Shown in pieces: positions 1-14,480 of a stretch of 64,000 nt of DNA. Below the pieces are notes generated by a model, which was given only the letters and a program-made list of their open reading frames with translations, ran no database searches and was not told where the DNA came from. This DNA comes from Sapria himalayana (Eukaryota; Streptophyta; Magnoliopsida; Malpighiales; Rafflesiaceae), in assembly GCA_029783825.1 (NCBI GenBank), contig JAREIK010002033.1, forward strand, positions 93,968 to 157,967, in the 5' to 3' direction. The stretch's first letter is position 1; each line of letters opens with the position of its first letter. Position numbers and translations under genes: made by a program.

Positions 1-1
1 C

Positions 2-235
2 AGATGTGAATGTTGCTTCGCAGATGAAGAATCAATGGATCATCTACTTTCAAGTGGGAGAATAGCTGCAGTAGTCTGGAGGGAATTAGGAGACCAGTTA
101 CAAATAAGTAAAAAAGAAGATAGAATAATTGATAGAATTAAGAGTTGGGGAAATCTAAACCCTAGTAATTACATTAAAAATTGGCTTACCCAGAATCTAC
201 CTCATAGAAATATGGTGCCTATGGAAAGCTCATAA
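2..235 (+). pseudogene. LINE reverse-transcriptase zinc-binding (zf-RVT) fragment, 5' cut by window edge
   Basis: Read from base 2, the frame opens with RCECCFADEESMDHLLSSG and continues to AAVVWREL. This is the Cys-rich zf-RVT segment that follows the reverse transcriptase in plant non-LTR retrotransposons (typical pattern C.CC...E...HL...C..A..VW). The upstream reverse transcriptase lies outside the window. The reading frame breaks near base 200: the next family-like residues, IEIWCLWKAHNKSKFEG, are read from base 204 in another frame, so an indel separates this part from the RNase H part. The natural stop at 233-235 is therefore a frameshift artefact. This is seen directly; the family assignment rests on the motif and on the RNase H domain that follows. 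Confidence 0.8.
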
Positions 236-950
236 TAAGAGTAAATTTGAGGGCATAAGAATGAATTCAAATGAAATTATTAAAGATATAATTAAAGAAA
301 TTAGAAATATATCAAGTATAAACCCTATAAAAGTTGATGGTTCTTGCTTAAATAAGGGAGCTGGAATGTTCTGAGGCCTCGCTATTACAAATATGAAACA
401 GTGATGGGTAAAAAGTATAAGTTGGAATAGGCCTCCGAAAGGTAAAATATCATTAAACATGGATGGTAGCTTCAATAGGGACACTGATATAGCATGTGGA
501 GGAGGGGTAATAAGGGACTCAAACGGGTATGTGATAAAAGCATTTACATCGGCTACAGAAGCATTCTCAGCCCTCCACTCGGAGATAAAAGCTTTGAATA
601 TAGGATTAAATGTCTGTAAGAAATTAGATTTAGAAAATATACAAATTCAAGTGGACTCTATGCTTTTGGTAGATTTAGTAAGTGGAAAAATAACTCTTTG
701 GAGGTATGAGGATGAAATAGAAATTATTTTAAACCTGATTAAAATGCTTAACGCATCAATCTTACATATATATAGAGAAGCTAATACTTTGGCGGATAGT
801 CTTGCAAGATTAGGTTCGATAAGAGGAGATAATGAATTTGATGAGGTTTCGATGCAAGAAAAAGTAAAAGGAATAGTGAAACTGGATAGGAAGGCCTTCC
901 CTTATTTAAGATTTAGGAAGGGTAGTATTAACAGAAAAAATAGAATATGA
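204..950 (+). pseudogene. LINE C-terminal RNase H (RVT_3-type) domain, broken upstream, catalytic core open
   Basis: From base 204 one frame runs to the stop at 948-950, interrupted by TGA at 372-374 and 402-404. The part after 459 is open for 163 codons and holds a complete plant LINE-type RNase H fold: MDGS with Asp2, the HSEIKAL helix with Glu42, IQVDS with Asp66, and HIYREANTLADSLARLG with Asp113. These four acidic residues are the metal-binding set of the family, which removes RNA from the RNA-DNA hybrid during retrotransposition. GGGVIRDSNG after the first strand also fits. The ATG at 459 lies inside the domain and is probably not a real start; the true protein would be the C-terminus of an ORF2 polyprotein. 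The preceding PPKGKISLN linker is typical. With two stops and an upstream frameshift, the element is dead. Confidence 0.85.
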
Positions 951-1302
951 AAATCCAGTAGCTGCTATGAAGGGGAATCTGAAAATTAAAAGAATATGAA
1001 GATAGAATATGGAAAATAGAATAAGATAAGTATAATAATATAAGCTGTGGAATTGTGGTAGCTTCTTTGCAGGAGAATCTGTCTATGCAGATTAACAGCG
1101 AAGAAACAACCAGAAAATATAGTTGCAGTTTTTTTCTTTTACAGTCACTGCAAGGATCACCTCACAAGTCAAAGATAAGGGAATGTAAAGGTAAGGGCTG
1201 GAATTTTATATCCCTTTGGTATGTTTCTGGTTTTGTGTTTACAGGAAAGCATTAAAGTGGCAATCAAATCATATTCCTTGGAATTAAAAGAAATTTGTAA
1301 CT

Positions 1303-1404
1303 AGCAAGAGTCTCTAAAAATTTGTCATGTGTTATGTTTTTTACCAGCAAGAGTCTGTAAAAATTTGTCATGTGTTATGTTTTTACCAGCAAGAGTCTGT
1401 AACT
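1303..1404 (+). repeat. Short tandem repeat, 42-43 bp unit
   Basis: AGCAAGAGTCT recurs at 1303, 1346 and 1388, with AGCAAGAGTC again at 1405. The first two periods are 43 and 42 bp and share AAAAATTTGTCATGTGTTAT; the third is cut to 17 bp. The differences are one substitution and a T-run length change, so the duplication is fairly young. Confidence 0.85.
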
Positions 1405-1549
1405 AGCAAGAGTCAAGTCATGTTTTAAGTTTTTTAACAGCGTTTAATCATGTAGAAAGGGTTTAGAAGTCTGAAAGTTTCAGAATCATGTGTTTGTATT
1501 AATAAAAGGTCCTAGGAGAGGTAAGTGTCTAGTCCAGGAGGTCGGAAAA

Positions 1550-1830
1550 GAGGATGCTGCAAAGCGTGGGCAGAATATGTGCAAGAAGGTAGAAAGAAAT
1601 TTGCAAAGCGGGAGATATTCCTGTTATTTTATGCAGGAAATATGAGGATGCTGCAAAGTGGCTTGGAAATGGCTCTCAAGATGTGAATTTAAAGCTATAT
1701 TGTTAAACAAAGAGGGTCAAGGAATAAGACAGATAGAAGAGGAAAGCTTTGGCAGAATATGGGCAACAAGGTTGAAAGGAATCCTGCAACGTGGGTGAAA
1801 TTCCTGTTATTTTATGCAGGCAATACGTTA
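1550..1830 (+). repeat. Diverged direct duplication of a roughly 85-90 bp segment
   Basis: 1550-1640 and 1741-1830 share the order GGCAGAATATG, a GCAA.AAGGT..AAAG segment, and TTCCTGTTATTTTATGCAGG. The copies lie about 190 bp apart and are diverged. GAGGATGCTGCAAAG also occurs twice nearby (1549 and about 1643), so this may be part of a longer decayed tandem array. Confidence 0.7.
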
Positions 1831-2086
1831 TATACTGCATAAAAAGGGTGATATTAGCATAGAAGGGATGTTCCAGGAAGTGCTAGAAAGATAAAAGAAG
1901 GAAACTCATTTTAGTAAAGAGTAAACTTATTTTAAGTTATTTCAATAGTGCTAGAAAGATTATATTATTAGTCTTTAGTAATGGGGAATGGTTGTAAGAG
2001 GGTAAAGGGTAGAAGTAGCTTGTACAAACAATATTCCTCCGCCAAAAGAGAGGGATATAAATCATAAACAAACTTTATAAAAAAAA

Positions 2087-5000
2087 GATAGACATATAGA
2101 TAGTTATAAAGTTAGATAGTTAGATTGAAAAACAAATAGATAGATAGAGAGATAGAGATATTGATAGGTAAATAGAAAGATTGACAGACAAACAGATAAA
2201 TAGATAAATAAAGATATAGACAAATTGAAAAATTGATAGATTGATAGTTAGATAAATTGATAGATAGATAGATAGATACAAAGATAGATAAAAAGATAGA
2301 TAAAAAGATAGATAGATAAACATATAAACAAATAGATAGATACATAGATTCATAGATAGATAAATAAATAAATAAATATATAGATAGATTGATTGACTAA
2401 TAGACTAATTGACATAAATGTAGTAAGTTAGTTAGTTAGATAGATATATAAATAAAAATATATAGTTGATAATTAGATAAATAGATATATAGATATATAG
2501 ACATATAGATGATTTAGACACGTAGATAGATAAAAATAGAGAAATAGATTAATAAACATATAGATAGATAGATAGATCGATCGATAGATAGAAAGTTAGA
2601 TAGATAGATGAATAGATAGAAAGAAAGAAAGATAGATAGATAGATGAATAGATAGAAAGAAAGATAGATAGACAAATAGACATATAAATTGATAGACATA
2701 TAGACAAACTAACAGATAGACATATAAATAGATAGACATATAGACAGACAGACAAACAGATAGATAGATAGATAGATAGATAAGCATATAGGCAAATAGA
2801 TAGATATATATATAGATAGACAGATATATAGAAAGATAGATAGATATATATAAAATAGAATTATAAATTTTAGATAGTTACACAAATAGAAAGATAAACA
2901 TTTAAAAAAATAGATAAATAGATAAATAGACATTTAGTCTAGACATATAGACAAATAGAAAGATACATATACAGATTAAGAAATAGATAAATAGTCCGAT
3001 GGACAAATAGGTAGATAGATAGATTTAAAAAAGATAGATAGATAGATAGATTCTTAAATAGAAAGATAGATAGATAATAAAAAAGATAAACATATAGGCA
3101 AATAATCAAATTAATTAATAAATAGATAGATAGATAGATAAATAGAATATAGACAGATAGAGAGATATAGAAATATATAGATAAACAGATAGATAGATAG
3201 ATAGACATATAGATAAATAGACTATAAGACTAATAGACAGAAAGATAGTTAGTTAGACATATAAAAAAATAGATAGTTAGATAGTTATATAGTGAGATAG
3301 ATTGATAAATAGATAGATTGATAGATAGACACATTGATAGATTGATTGATAGATAGAGAGAATGATTAGATAGTTAGACAAATAGATAAATATATAGATA
3401 GTTTGACAGACATATAGAGATATAGACTGATAGGCTCATAAACAAATAGATTGATTGATATATAAACACTTAGAATGATAGCCAGATAGATAAAGAGATA
3501 GATATGCAGATAGATAGATAAATAGATAGACAGAAAGATATATAGATAGATAGATAAAAAGATAGATTGAAAAATAGATAGATAGACATATACATAGATA
3601 GAAAGAAAGATTGAAAAATAGACTTATACATAGAAATATAGTTAGATATATAAAGAGATAGACAAATTGAAAATAGATATTTAGATAGTTTAATAGATAG
3701 ATAGACATAGATATTTATACATAAAATAGATATAATATAGATAAATAAACACATAGACAAATAGAGAGACAAACATATTGATAGATTGATAGATATATAG
3801 AAAGATGGATAGATAGATAGATAGACTGATAGATAGATAAATTGTTCGATTGATAAACTGATAGATTGGTTGACTAAAGTCTAATAGACAGAATGAAAGA
3901 TATACAAATAGATAGATACTTAGAGATATAGTTAGAGAGATAGACAGAAAGATAGATAGATATAAATATTGATAGATAGATATTTATAGATATAGATATA
4001 TATTAAAAAAAATGATAGATAGATAAATAGATAGACAAATAGATAGAAATAAAAATTGATTGATAGAAGGATACACACATATATATATATATAGATAGAT
4101 AGAAAGTTAAATTGATATATAGACATTTAGAAAGATATATAGATAGCTATAAAGATAGACAGGCAGATAGATAGATAGATATACAGATAGATAGATATAT
4201 AAAGAGACTATTAGACATATAGACAAATGATAGTATGATAGTTAGATATATAAAGAGAGAGAAAGAGAGACAGATAGATAGATAGATAGATAGACATATA
4301 ATCTCATAGACATAGATTTATAAATAGATAAATAGATATTTATATTGATTTGTTAGACATTTAGAGATAGATAGATATATAGTGAGAGGGATTGATAGAT
4401 AGATAGACAAATAAACAAATAGATAGATATTAAAATAGATTGATAGAGAGATAGACAGATAGAAAGATCATATAGATAGATAGATAGATATAATGAAAGA
4501 TAGATATATGGACATTTAGATAAATAGATAGATAGGGATATAAGTAGATTGACATATAGTTAGATAGAGATTTTTAAAGATAGTTTGATAGTTATATAGT
4601 TAGATAGATAGAAAGATAGATAAACAAATAAATAGATTAATAAATAGATAGATAGACTAATAAATAGATAAATAGATTGATTGATACATAAATAGATATA
4701 GACTGATAAATTGATAGATAGAAAGATAGTTAGATAGTTAGACAGATATACAAATAGAAGATAAATAGTTAAATAGTTAGATTCTATTAGATAGTTAGAT
4801 AGATTGATGGATTAATAAAATTACAGATAGATAAATAGACATATAGACAAATAGATAAATTAACACAATGATAGATAAATAGATAGATAAATATATGGAA
4901 AGAGAAGCAAATAGAAAAATAGATTGATACATAGATAGATAGATAGACAAATAGACAAATAAACAAATTATTAGATAGATCGATAGACATATTTACATCA

Positions 5001-5089
5001 GATAGATAGATAGATAAATAGATAGTTAGACAAATAAAAATTCAGATAGACAAATTGCTTGATAGACACATAATCATAAAGATAGATAA

Positions 5090-5121
<32 letters not shown>

Positions 5122-5671
5122 ATAGATAGATAGATAAAAAATAGACTAATCGACAAATAAGCAGATAGATAAATATACATATATATATATATATATAGAT
5201 ACATAGATATATAGAGAGAAAGATAAATAGATAGAAAGATATAAATATACACAAAAACAGAGATAGACAGATAGACTAATAGATAGAAAGACAAATAATT
5301 AGATAGGTAGATAGAGAAATAGACAAATAGATAGATAGATAAAAAGATAGATTGAAAGAAAGATAAATAGATAGATAGATAGACACATAGGTCGATAGAT
5401 AGACAAATAGACATATTTATAGATATATAAAAAAAAGAAAAACAAATAGATAAATAGATAGATAAATAAATAGATAGAAAGAAAGAAATATAGATAGATA
5501 GATAGATAGACTAAAAGACTATTAGATACCAAGACTAAAGAAATATAATTAGATAGTAAGATATATAGATAGATAGATAATTACAAAGTTAGATAGTTAG
5601 ACAAATTGATAGATTGATAGAATGAAAAATAGAAACATAGACATTTAGACATGTAAACATATATACATATA

Positions 5672-5715
<44 letters not shown>

Positions 5716-8639
5716 GACATATAGATAGATAAACATATAGATAGATAGAAATATTGATTGATATATAGATAGATAAATAGATTGATTGATATATAGATAG
5801 ATTAATAGATAGATAAACATATAGAAAGAAAGATAGATAGACAGATAAAATAAATATATAGATAGACAAATAGACAAATATATAAATAGAGATATAGACT
5901 TATATAATGATAGAAATATACACCGATAGATTAATATCCGAGATGAAAGATAAACAAATAAATACGTAGGGAGATCGAATGATAGATTGATTACAATATA
6001 AATAGATATGCAGAAATACATATAGTTAGATACAAAAATAGACATATAGATAAATAGACAAATAGACAAATAGACATACATATAGATAGATTGATAGACA
6101 AATAGATATAAAGATAGAGAGAAAGATAGGCTAATGGACAGAAACACAGAAAGACAAATAGCCAAATACACATATAGATTGATAAATAGATAGACATATA
6201 GACAGATAGACATATAGTTAGTTAGTTAGATAGATAGATAAACATATAAATAGATTAACAATTATACAGATAGATAGATTGATACTCAAATAATATATAG
6301 ACAGACAGATAGATAGATACTAAAATAATATATAGACAGATAGCTAGATAGACACATAGATAGAGAGATAGATAAATATGTAAGTAGGTAGATCAACATA
6401 TATACAAATAGATAGATTGATAAATAGATAGATATATAGATACACAAAAATTTATAGATAGAAAGACTAATAGTCATATAGACATATTGACAGAGAGACA
6501 GATAGACACATATATAGAAAGAGATATAGATAGATTAATAGATATACATATAGACATTTAGATAGATTGAAAGATATACAAATAGACATATAGACAGAAA
6601 GTAAGATAGATAGATGGATAGACAAATCAATATATAGATCAATAGATAGATTCATAGATTGTCAGATATATATATAGATATATATAGATATATATATATA
6701 GTTCGACTAATAGTCAAATAAATAGAAAAATAGATATATGGATATTCGACAGACAGTCAGATAGATTTATGGATCGATAGACAAATAGATAGGCAATTAG
6801 ACAAATAAATAGATAAATATATAGACAGAAAGCCATATAAACATATAAATAGTTAGATAGATAGGGAGATAGATAGATAGATAGATAGACATATAGACAG
6901 GTTGACAGATAGACAAATAGATAGATAGATTGAAATATATATAGATATATAGATAGATAGATAGACATATAGATAAATAGACCGATATCTAAAAGATAGA
7001 TAGAGAGATAAATAAATAGTTAGATATATAGATAGATAGACAGATAGATAGATAGATAAAAAAAAAGACATATAGATAGATATACATATAGAAAGATAGA
7101 TAGATGGATAGATAGACAGACCAATAGATAGATAGTAGACAGATAGATAGATAGATAGAAATATAGAAAGATAGATTCACAGATAAATAGATAGACAGAT
7201 AGTTAAATAGATTGATAGAGAGATAGAGAGAAAAAGAAAGATTGACAAAAATACTTGCAAAGAAACATAGAGATAGATAGAGAGACACAAAGAGGGATAG
7301 AGAGAATAATAGATAGATAGAGAGATAAATAGATAGATAGTTAAACAGATATACAAGTACACAAATATATAGATTAACCGATAGATAAGTATGTAGGTAG
7401 CTCGATATGTATGTAATTAGTTAGAAAGATAGAGATATAAAAATATAGATAGGTATATAGGTAGATAGGTAGAGAGATAGTGAGAAAAAGTGATAGAGAG
7501 ATAGAGAAATAAAGAAATATTGAGATATATTGTTAGATAGATAATGATATAAAGATATAAAGGGATAGGGATAAAGATAGATATACTAATAGATAGATAG
7601 ATAGACAAATTAATAGATAAAACAACAAATGTGTAGGTAGATAGACCAACATACTAATAGAATAACAGACTGATATACTAATAGACTAAAAACTGATTGA
7701 CTGATAGATAGATAGAAAAACAAAAAGATAGATAAATAGATACACATATAAACAGATAGATAGATAGAAAAATAGATAGATAGACAAATAGATAGAAAGA
7801 AAATTAGATAGATAGATAGATAGAGACTCAGATAGATACATGATAGATAGTTAGATAGATAAGTAGATAAACATATATACAAAAAGATAGATAGAAAAAT
7901 ATAAAGAAAGATAAATAGATAGATAGAAAATAATATACATCTAGTCAAATAGACTAATAGATATATAGACATATAGATAGATATACAGAGAGAAAGATAC
8001 TCATTTATATAGATATATATATATAGATAGATAGACAGGTAGACATATATATAGATAGACATATAGAAAGAGAGACAAAAATACAAATAGACATATAGAT
8101 AGATAGACATGTAGATAGATAGAAAGATTGACAAATAAATAAATATATAAATAGATAGATATATAGGTAGACATATAGGCAGATAGATATATAGACAAAT
8201 ATAGAGTTAGACTAATATACAAATAGATAGTTTGATTAATAGACACTTTAACATAGATAAATAGATAAAATATCGATTTATAGATAGATAGAAAATTAGA
8301 TAGATATACAGTTAGACAAGTAGAAAAATAGATAGTTAAGCAATTATACATATAGACAGTTAGACATGTAGACATATAGATAGATAGACATAAAGACAGC
8401 TGGATAGATAGATAGATAGAAAAATAGTTAGAATGATAGACAGACAGATAGATATATAGATAGACATATCAATAGATAGACATATAGACATTTAGACAGA
8501 CAGATATATAGATAGATAGAGAGATTGATAGATAGATACATAGATAGATAGATATAAAGAAAAATAGAATGAAAGATAGATAGAAAGATAGATAGATAAA
8601 TAGATAGATATATAGACATATAGATAGATAGACATATAG

Positions 8640-8670
<31 letters not shown>

Positions 8671-9447
8671 GATAGATAGACATATATTTGATAGATAGAT
8701 AGATAGACATATAGATTGATCAATAGATAGTCAGATAGATATATAAAAAGATTTGGAGATGTAGAGATAAAAAGATAGACAAAAATACATTTAAGAGACA
8801 GACAGATAGACAGAGAAAAAGAGCCTTATAGACACATCAACAAATAGAGAGAGACAAATTGACAAATAGATAGGTTTGCAAATAAATAAATATACAGATA
8901 ACTAGGTAGGTATGTATGTAGGCAAGTAGGTAAGCAAATAGAGAGAAAAAGAGATAGAGAGGTAGATGGAAAGAGAAATATAAAAAAGCGAAGGAAAATA
9001 GATATATATAGAGATAGAGGAATAGAGAGATAGAGAGATAAAGATATAAAGATTAATAGATAGAGAAATAGAGAAAAAGAAACATAGAGAGATAGAGAAA
9101 TAGAGAGATAAAGAGATAGATAGATAAATAGAGATATAGAGATAGAGAGTTAGAAAGATAAAGAGATAGATAGAATGATTGAATGATAAACAAACAGAAA
9201 GATAGAAATACATTATATAGATTGACTGATAGACTAAGAAACTAACAAACTGATAGACTAATAGATAGATAAATAGACAAAGAGATAGATAGGTAGAAAC
9301 ACAAATAGACAAATAGATAGATAGATAGATAGACAAATAGATAGATAGATAGATATATATATATATATATCGACAGATAGATAAACTGATAGAAAGATAG
9401 ATAGATAGACAAAATAGATAGATTAAAAGATAAAGAGATAGACTAAT

Positions 9448-9488
<41 letters not shown>

Positions 9489-12400
9489 AACATAAATTTA
9501 GATAGATATATAGATTTACATATAGATAGATAGGTAGATAAAAATATAGAATGATAGATAAATAGGTATTTAGGAAAATAAACAGATTGACAAATAAATA
9601 GACAGATAGAGTTATATATTTAGATGGATAGATAGATAGATATATAAAGACATATATTTATAGATTGATAGATTGATAGATACATAGATAGATAGATATG
9701 AAGATAGACAAATAAAAAAAATAAATAGATACACAAATACTTAGTTAGATGAATAATTAGATAGATAGATATATATTTATAGACAGACAGATAGATAAAT
9801 AGATAGATAAATAGATAAATAGATGGACAAAAAGCTAGATAAACAATTGATAGATAAATAAATTGATAGATAGTCAAATAGTAGAGAGACAAATATCTAG
9901 AAAGACACATAGATAGATAAATAGTTAGAAGATAGGTAGATAAACATATATACAACTACATACATAGACAAATAGAAAGATAGATAGATAAACAATAAAA
10001 TAGAGATATATAGGTAGACTAATAGACAAATATACAAATAGTTAGATATACAAATAGTTAGATATACAAATAGATATATAGAAAGAAAGATTATTATATA
10101 GATAGACATATAGATAAATATATAGATTTTCATATAGATAGCTAAATTGATATAAAGATGACATATATGCAGATAGACAGAAACAAAGATAAATAAATAG
10201 ATAAATTAAAAAAAATAGTCCAAAAGATAGATAGATAGATTAATTAACCGAGAGACAGATAGATATATACAAAAAATAGAGATTGATAGATAAATAGATA
10301 GATTGATTGATTGACAGACACATAGACACATAGACAAATAGTAATATAGATAGATAAATAGATTTATAGATAGAGAGATAAACATATAGATCGGTAAAAA
10401 GACAGATAGTCATATTGAAAGATAGACAAATAGACAGATTGATAAATAGACAGAAATGTAGAAATACAATTAGATAGATAGACAAATAGATAGATAGACA
10501 GATAGATAATTAGACAGATAGATAATTAGACAGATAAATAGATAGATAAATAGATTTATAGATAAACATATTGATAGACAGATACAAAAATAGTCAAAAT
10601 GATATAGAGAGAAAGATAGATAACTAGATAGATAGATTGATAGATGGAGAGATGGATAGATAGATCGATAGATAAACAGATAGATAGCATAATATATAAA
10701 GATAGATAGATAGATAAATAGATAGATAGATTGATTGATTGACACATAGGTATATAGTAAGATAGACAAATAGATAGATAGATAGACAGACATACATACA
10801 GATAGATAGAAAGATATATAGAGAGATATATAGACTGATTGATAGATAGACATATACATAGATAGATAAATAGATAGTCATATAGATAGATAGATTGTTA
10901 GATAGTTAGATAGTCAAATAAACATAAATATAGATAGAGAGATAGAGAAACAGATAGAAAGACAGATAGTGAGAAATATAGATAGATAGAGAGACAGAGA
11001 TATAAATAGATAGATAGGCAGGTAGATAGATAGATCGATAGATAACAAGCTAGGTTAGTAGTTAATTAGGTAAATAGAATTAGAGATAGAAAGATAAAGA
11101 GATAGAGAGATAGAGATATAGAGAGAAAGATAGATTGAGATTTAGAGAATTAGAGATTGAGAGATATAGAGGAAGATAGAGAGATAGAGATATAGAACAT
11201 AGATAGAAAGATGGATAGAAAAAAAGATAGAGAGATAGAAAGAGATAGAAAGAAAAAGAAATAGATAGATAAGGATATAAAGAGATAGAGTAATAGAAAG
11301 ATAGAGTGATATGGAGTTACAAAGATAGAGAGATAGAGATATAGAGAGATAGATAGAGAAAGAGAAAGAGAGATATAGAGATATAGAGATATAGAGATAG
11401 AGAGATAGTGGGATAAAGATACATGTAGATAGAGAGATAGAGAGAAAGAGAGATACACATATAGAAAGATACACAAATAGATGAATAAACATATAGACAA
11501 ATAGATAGATAGACAAATAGATAGTCTGAATAACTAACTCACTGACTGACTGACTGATTGACTGAGTTATAGACTAACATACTAATAGATTTGTAGTCTG
11601 ATAGACTGATAGGCTGACAAACTAATAGGTTGACATACTGAATAAAAATAGATAGACTAATAGATAGACTAATAAATAGACTAACAGATAGACTAATAAA
11701 TAGACAGACAAATAGAATAACATACAAAAATGTTGACAAACAAATAGACAAACAAATAGATAGATAGGCAGATAGATAGTCAGGTATAGAAAAAGTCAGG
11801 CAGACAAATAGTCAGGAACACAAGTAGTCAAGCATATATATTGTCAGGCAAAAAGACAGATAGACAAACAAAAAAATAAATGATAGATAGTCAAGAAAAT
11901 ATAAAGAGATAATAAGATAAATAGATAGATTGATAGGTAGTAGACAGATAGTAAGATAGATAAATAGACTGATAGATAGATAGATAGACAAATAGATAGA
12001 TACTCAGATAGAAAAATAGATAGATACATAGTTATATAGACAGATAGATAGATAGATAAACAAATAGATAGATTGAAAGATAAACATATAGACAGATTGA
12101 CAGATAGACATATAGACATATAGATAAATAGATAGATAGTCAGATAGACAGATAGATAGATATTTAGATAGATAGATTGAAAGATAAAGAGATAGAATGT
12201 TAGGTAGAAATAGACACAGAGATAGTGGATAGATAGAGAGACGGGGAGAGTAAAAATAGAAAGACAAAAAGATAGATAGATAGATAGATATATAGGTATG
12301 TAGGTATATAGAGAGATAGATAGATAGCTAGGTAGGTATGGAGATAGGTACGTAGGTAGGTAGGTATAAAGATTGAGAGATAGTGAGGTTATAAGATTGA

Positions 12401-14145
12401 GAGAAAATGAGATAGAGATATAAAGAAATAGAGAGATTGAGAGATTGAGAGATAGACAAGGAGATGGAGAGATAAAGAGAAAGAGAGAGAGAGAGAGATA
12501 GAAAGGGAGATAGAGAGATAGAAAGATAAAGTGATAGATAGATAGAGGCAAAAAGAAAGAAATATATAGATAAAGAGAAATAGAGATAAAGCGATTGATA
12601 AATAGATAGATAGTGAGATAAAGAGATATAGAGATAGAGATATAGAAAGATAGATAGATATTCAGATAAAGAGATATAGACATGGAATGATAGAGAGATA
12701 TAGAGATAGAGAAATATAGAGATAGAAAGATAGACATATAGATGAATAGATAGATAGACACGTCGATAGATAAATAGACATACTAAATGGTTGACTGACT
12801 AATTGACTAATAGACTGACTAATTGATTGATAGACTGACTAATTGATTGACTGACCGGTAGACTGACAAATTAATAGACTAAAAGACTAAATGACTAATA
12901 GACTAGCTAACAAACATACTAATAGACTGAAAAAATAGACATATTGACTCATAGACAGACTAATATACAGACAAAAGATAGATAGAAAGATAGACAAACT
13001 GACACACAAAAAGATTGACTAATAGATAGACAAATAGATAGATCAACAACACACAAGAAGATAGATAGTCAGGTAGAAAAATTGTCAGGCAGACAAATAG
13101 TTAGAAAGATAGATAGTAAGCATATATATAGTCAAGTAGAAAGATGAAAGATAAATAAACAAATGGATAGACAAAGACTAACTGATACATAGACTGAGTC
13201 TCCTACTAACTGACAGATAGGTAGACAAAAAGATAGAAAGATTCATTCACAAATAAATAGGCATATAGAAAAATAGATAGACTAACAGATAGACAGATAT
13301 ATATATATATATATATATTGATTGATTTAAGATAAATTGATAGACTAATAGAATTATACATTGTAGATAAATTGATAGACAAATAGATAGATAGATAATT
13401 AGATAGATAGGCAGATAAATAGATAGATAGATTTATAAATAGATAGATAGACAGACATACAGATAGATAGACATATAGGATGACAAATAGACAAATAATT
13501 AAATAAATAGATAGATATACATAAATATATACAGAAAGACACCGAGATAAAAAGATAGATAGAGAGATAGGCAAATAGATAGATAGATAGTAGGTATACT
13601 GATAGATAGGTTGACAAATTGATAGATAGATAGATAGCAAGATAGGTAGATATCTAGGTAGGTAGGTAAGTAGGTAGAAATATAAAGAGATAGGGCAAAA
13701 TAGATATAGAAAGATAGATAAAGAGATATATAGATAGAGAGAGAAAGAGATAGAAAGATAGAGGGAAAGAGATAGAAAGATAGAGGGAAAGAAAGTGAGA
13801 CACATACAAAAATAGATAGACAAAAAGACAGGCAGAATGAAAGATAGATAGATAGACTAATAGACTGGAAAACTAATAAACTAATAGACATGCAAACTAA
13901 TAGACTAACAGACTGACATGCTAACAGACTAATAGGCAGATAGATAGACATATAGACATATAACACAGAAAGATAGAAACACAAATAGGCAATTAGATAG
14001 ATAGACAGATATATAGATAGATAGACAGATATATAGATAGATAGACATTTAGATAGATAGATAAAAAGATAAACAGATAGACAAATAGAAGATTTCCAAA
14101 TAGATAGATAGAGAGATTAACATATAAAAATATATATGAATAACT

Positions 14146-14196
<51 letters not shown>

Positions 14197-14480
14197 TAGT
14201 TAGTTAGAAAGATTGACAAAAAGATAGATAGATAAATAGGCAGATAGATAAATAGACAAATAAATAGATTAATAAATAGATAGAATATATAGATAGACAA
14301 ATTGATAGATAGACAAATAAAAATATAGAAAGATAGATACATACATATTTAGGCAAATACGCAAATAGACAAATAGATAGATAGATAGAAAAAAAATGTA
14401 GATATACAGTTATAGATATAAATAGATAGGTATATAGATAGATAAAGAGATAGAAAGATTGACAGATAGACATATATATA
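2087..14480 (+). repeat. Degenerate GATA satellite, block 1
   Basis: Essentially every base belongs to TAGA/GATA units or one-step variants (GACA, AATA, ACAT, TATA, GATT, AAGA). The + strand is GATA-rich throughout. The reverse strand reads TAT CTA TCT ATC (Tyr-Leu-Ser-Ile) in every frame without stops, which explains the many long minus-strand ORFs of 60-300 codons; none is a gene. Short (AT)n tracts lie inside, for example near 5680-5708 and 9450-9486. The part after 7.4 kb is organised into composite units, described separately. Confidence 0.97.

Larger units (their letters stand above)
951..2086. other. Non-coding tail between LINE remnant and GATA satellite
   Basis: No convincing gene. 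The stretch holds a 42-43 bp tandem repeat (1303-1404) and a diverged duplication (1550-1640 and 1741-1830). It ends in TTTATAAAAAAAAGATAG, where the first GATA block begins. A 66-codon ORF at 1055-1255 resembles nothing I recognise. It may be the 3' untranslated part of the LINE or another degraded element. Confidence 0.5.

Noticed and set aside
320..374. Second RNase H start (KVDGSCLNKGAGMF) before the real domain
   Set aside because: It resembles the DGS first strand, but only about 14 residues match and a stop follows. Too short to call a duplicated domain.
1055..1255. 66-codon + strand ORF after the LINE remnant
   Set aside because: No recognisable motif, and it overlaps non-coding repeat-bearing DNA of expected chance ORF length.
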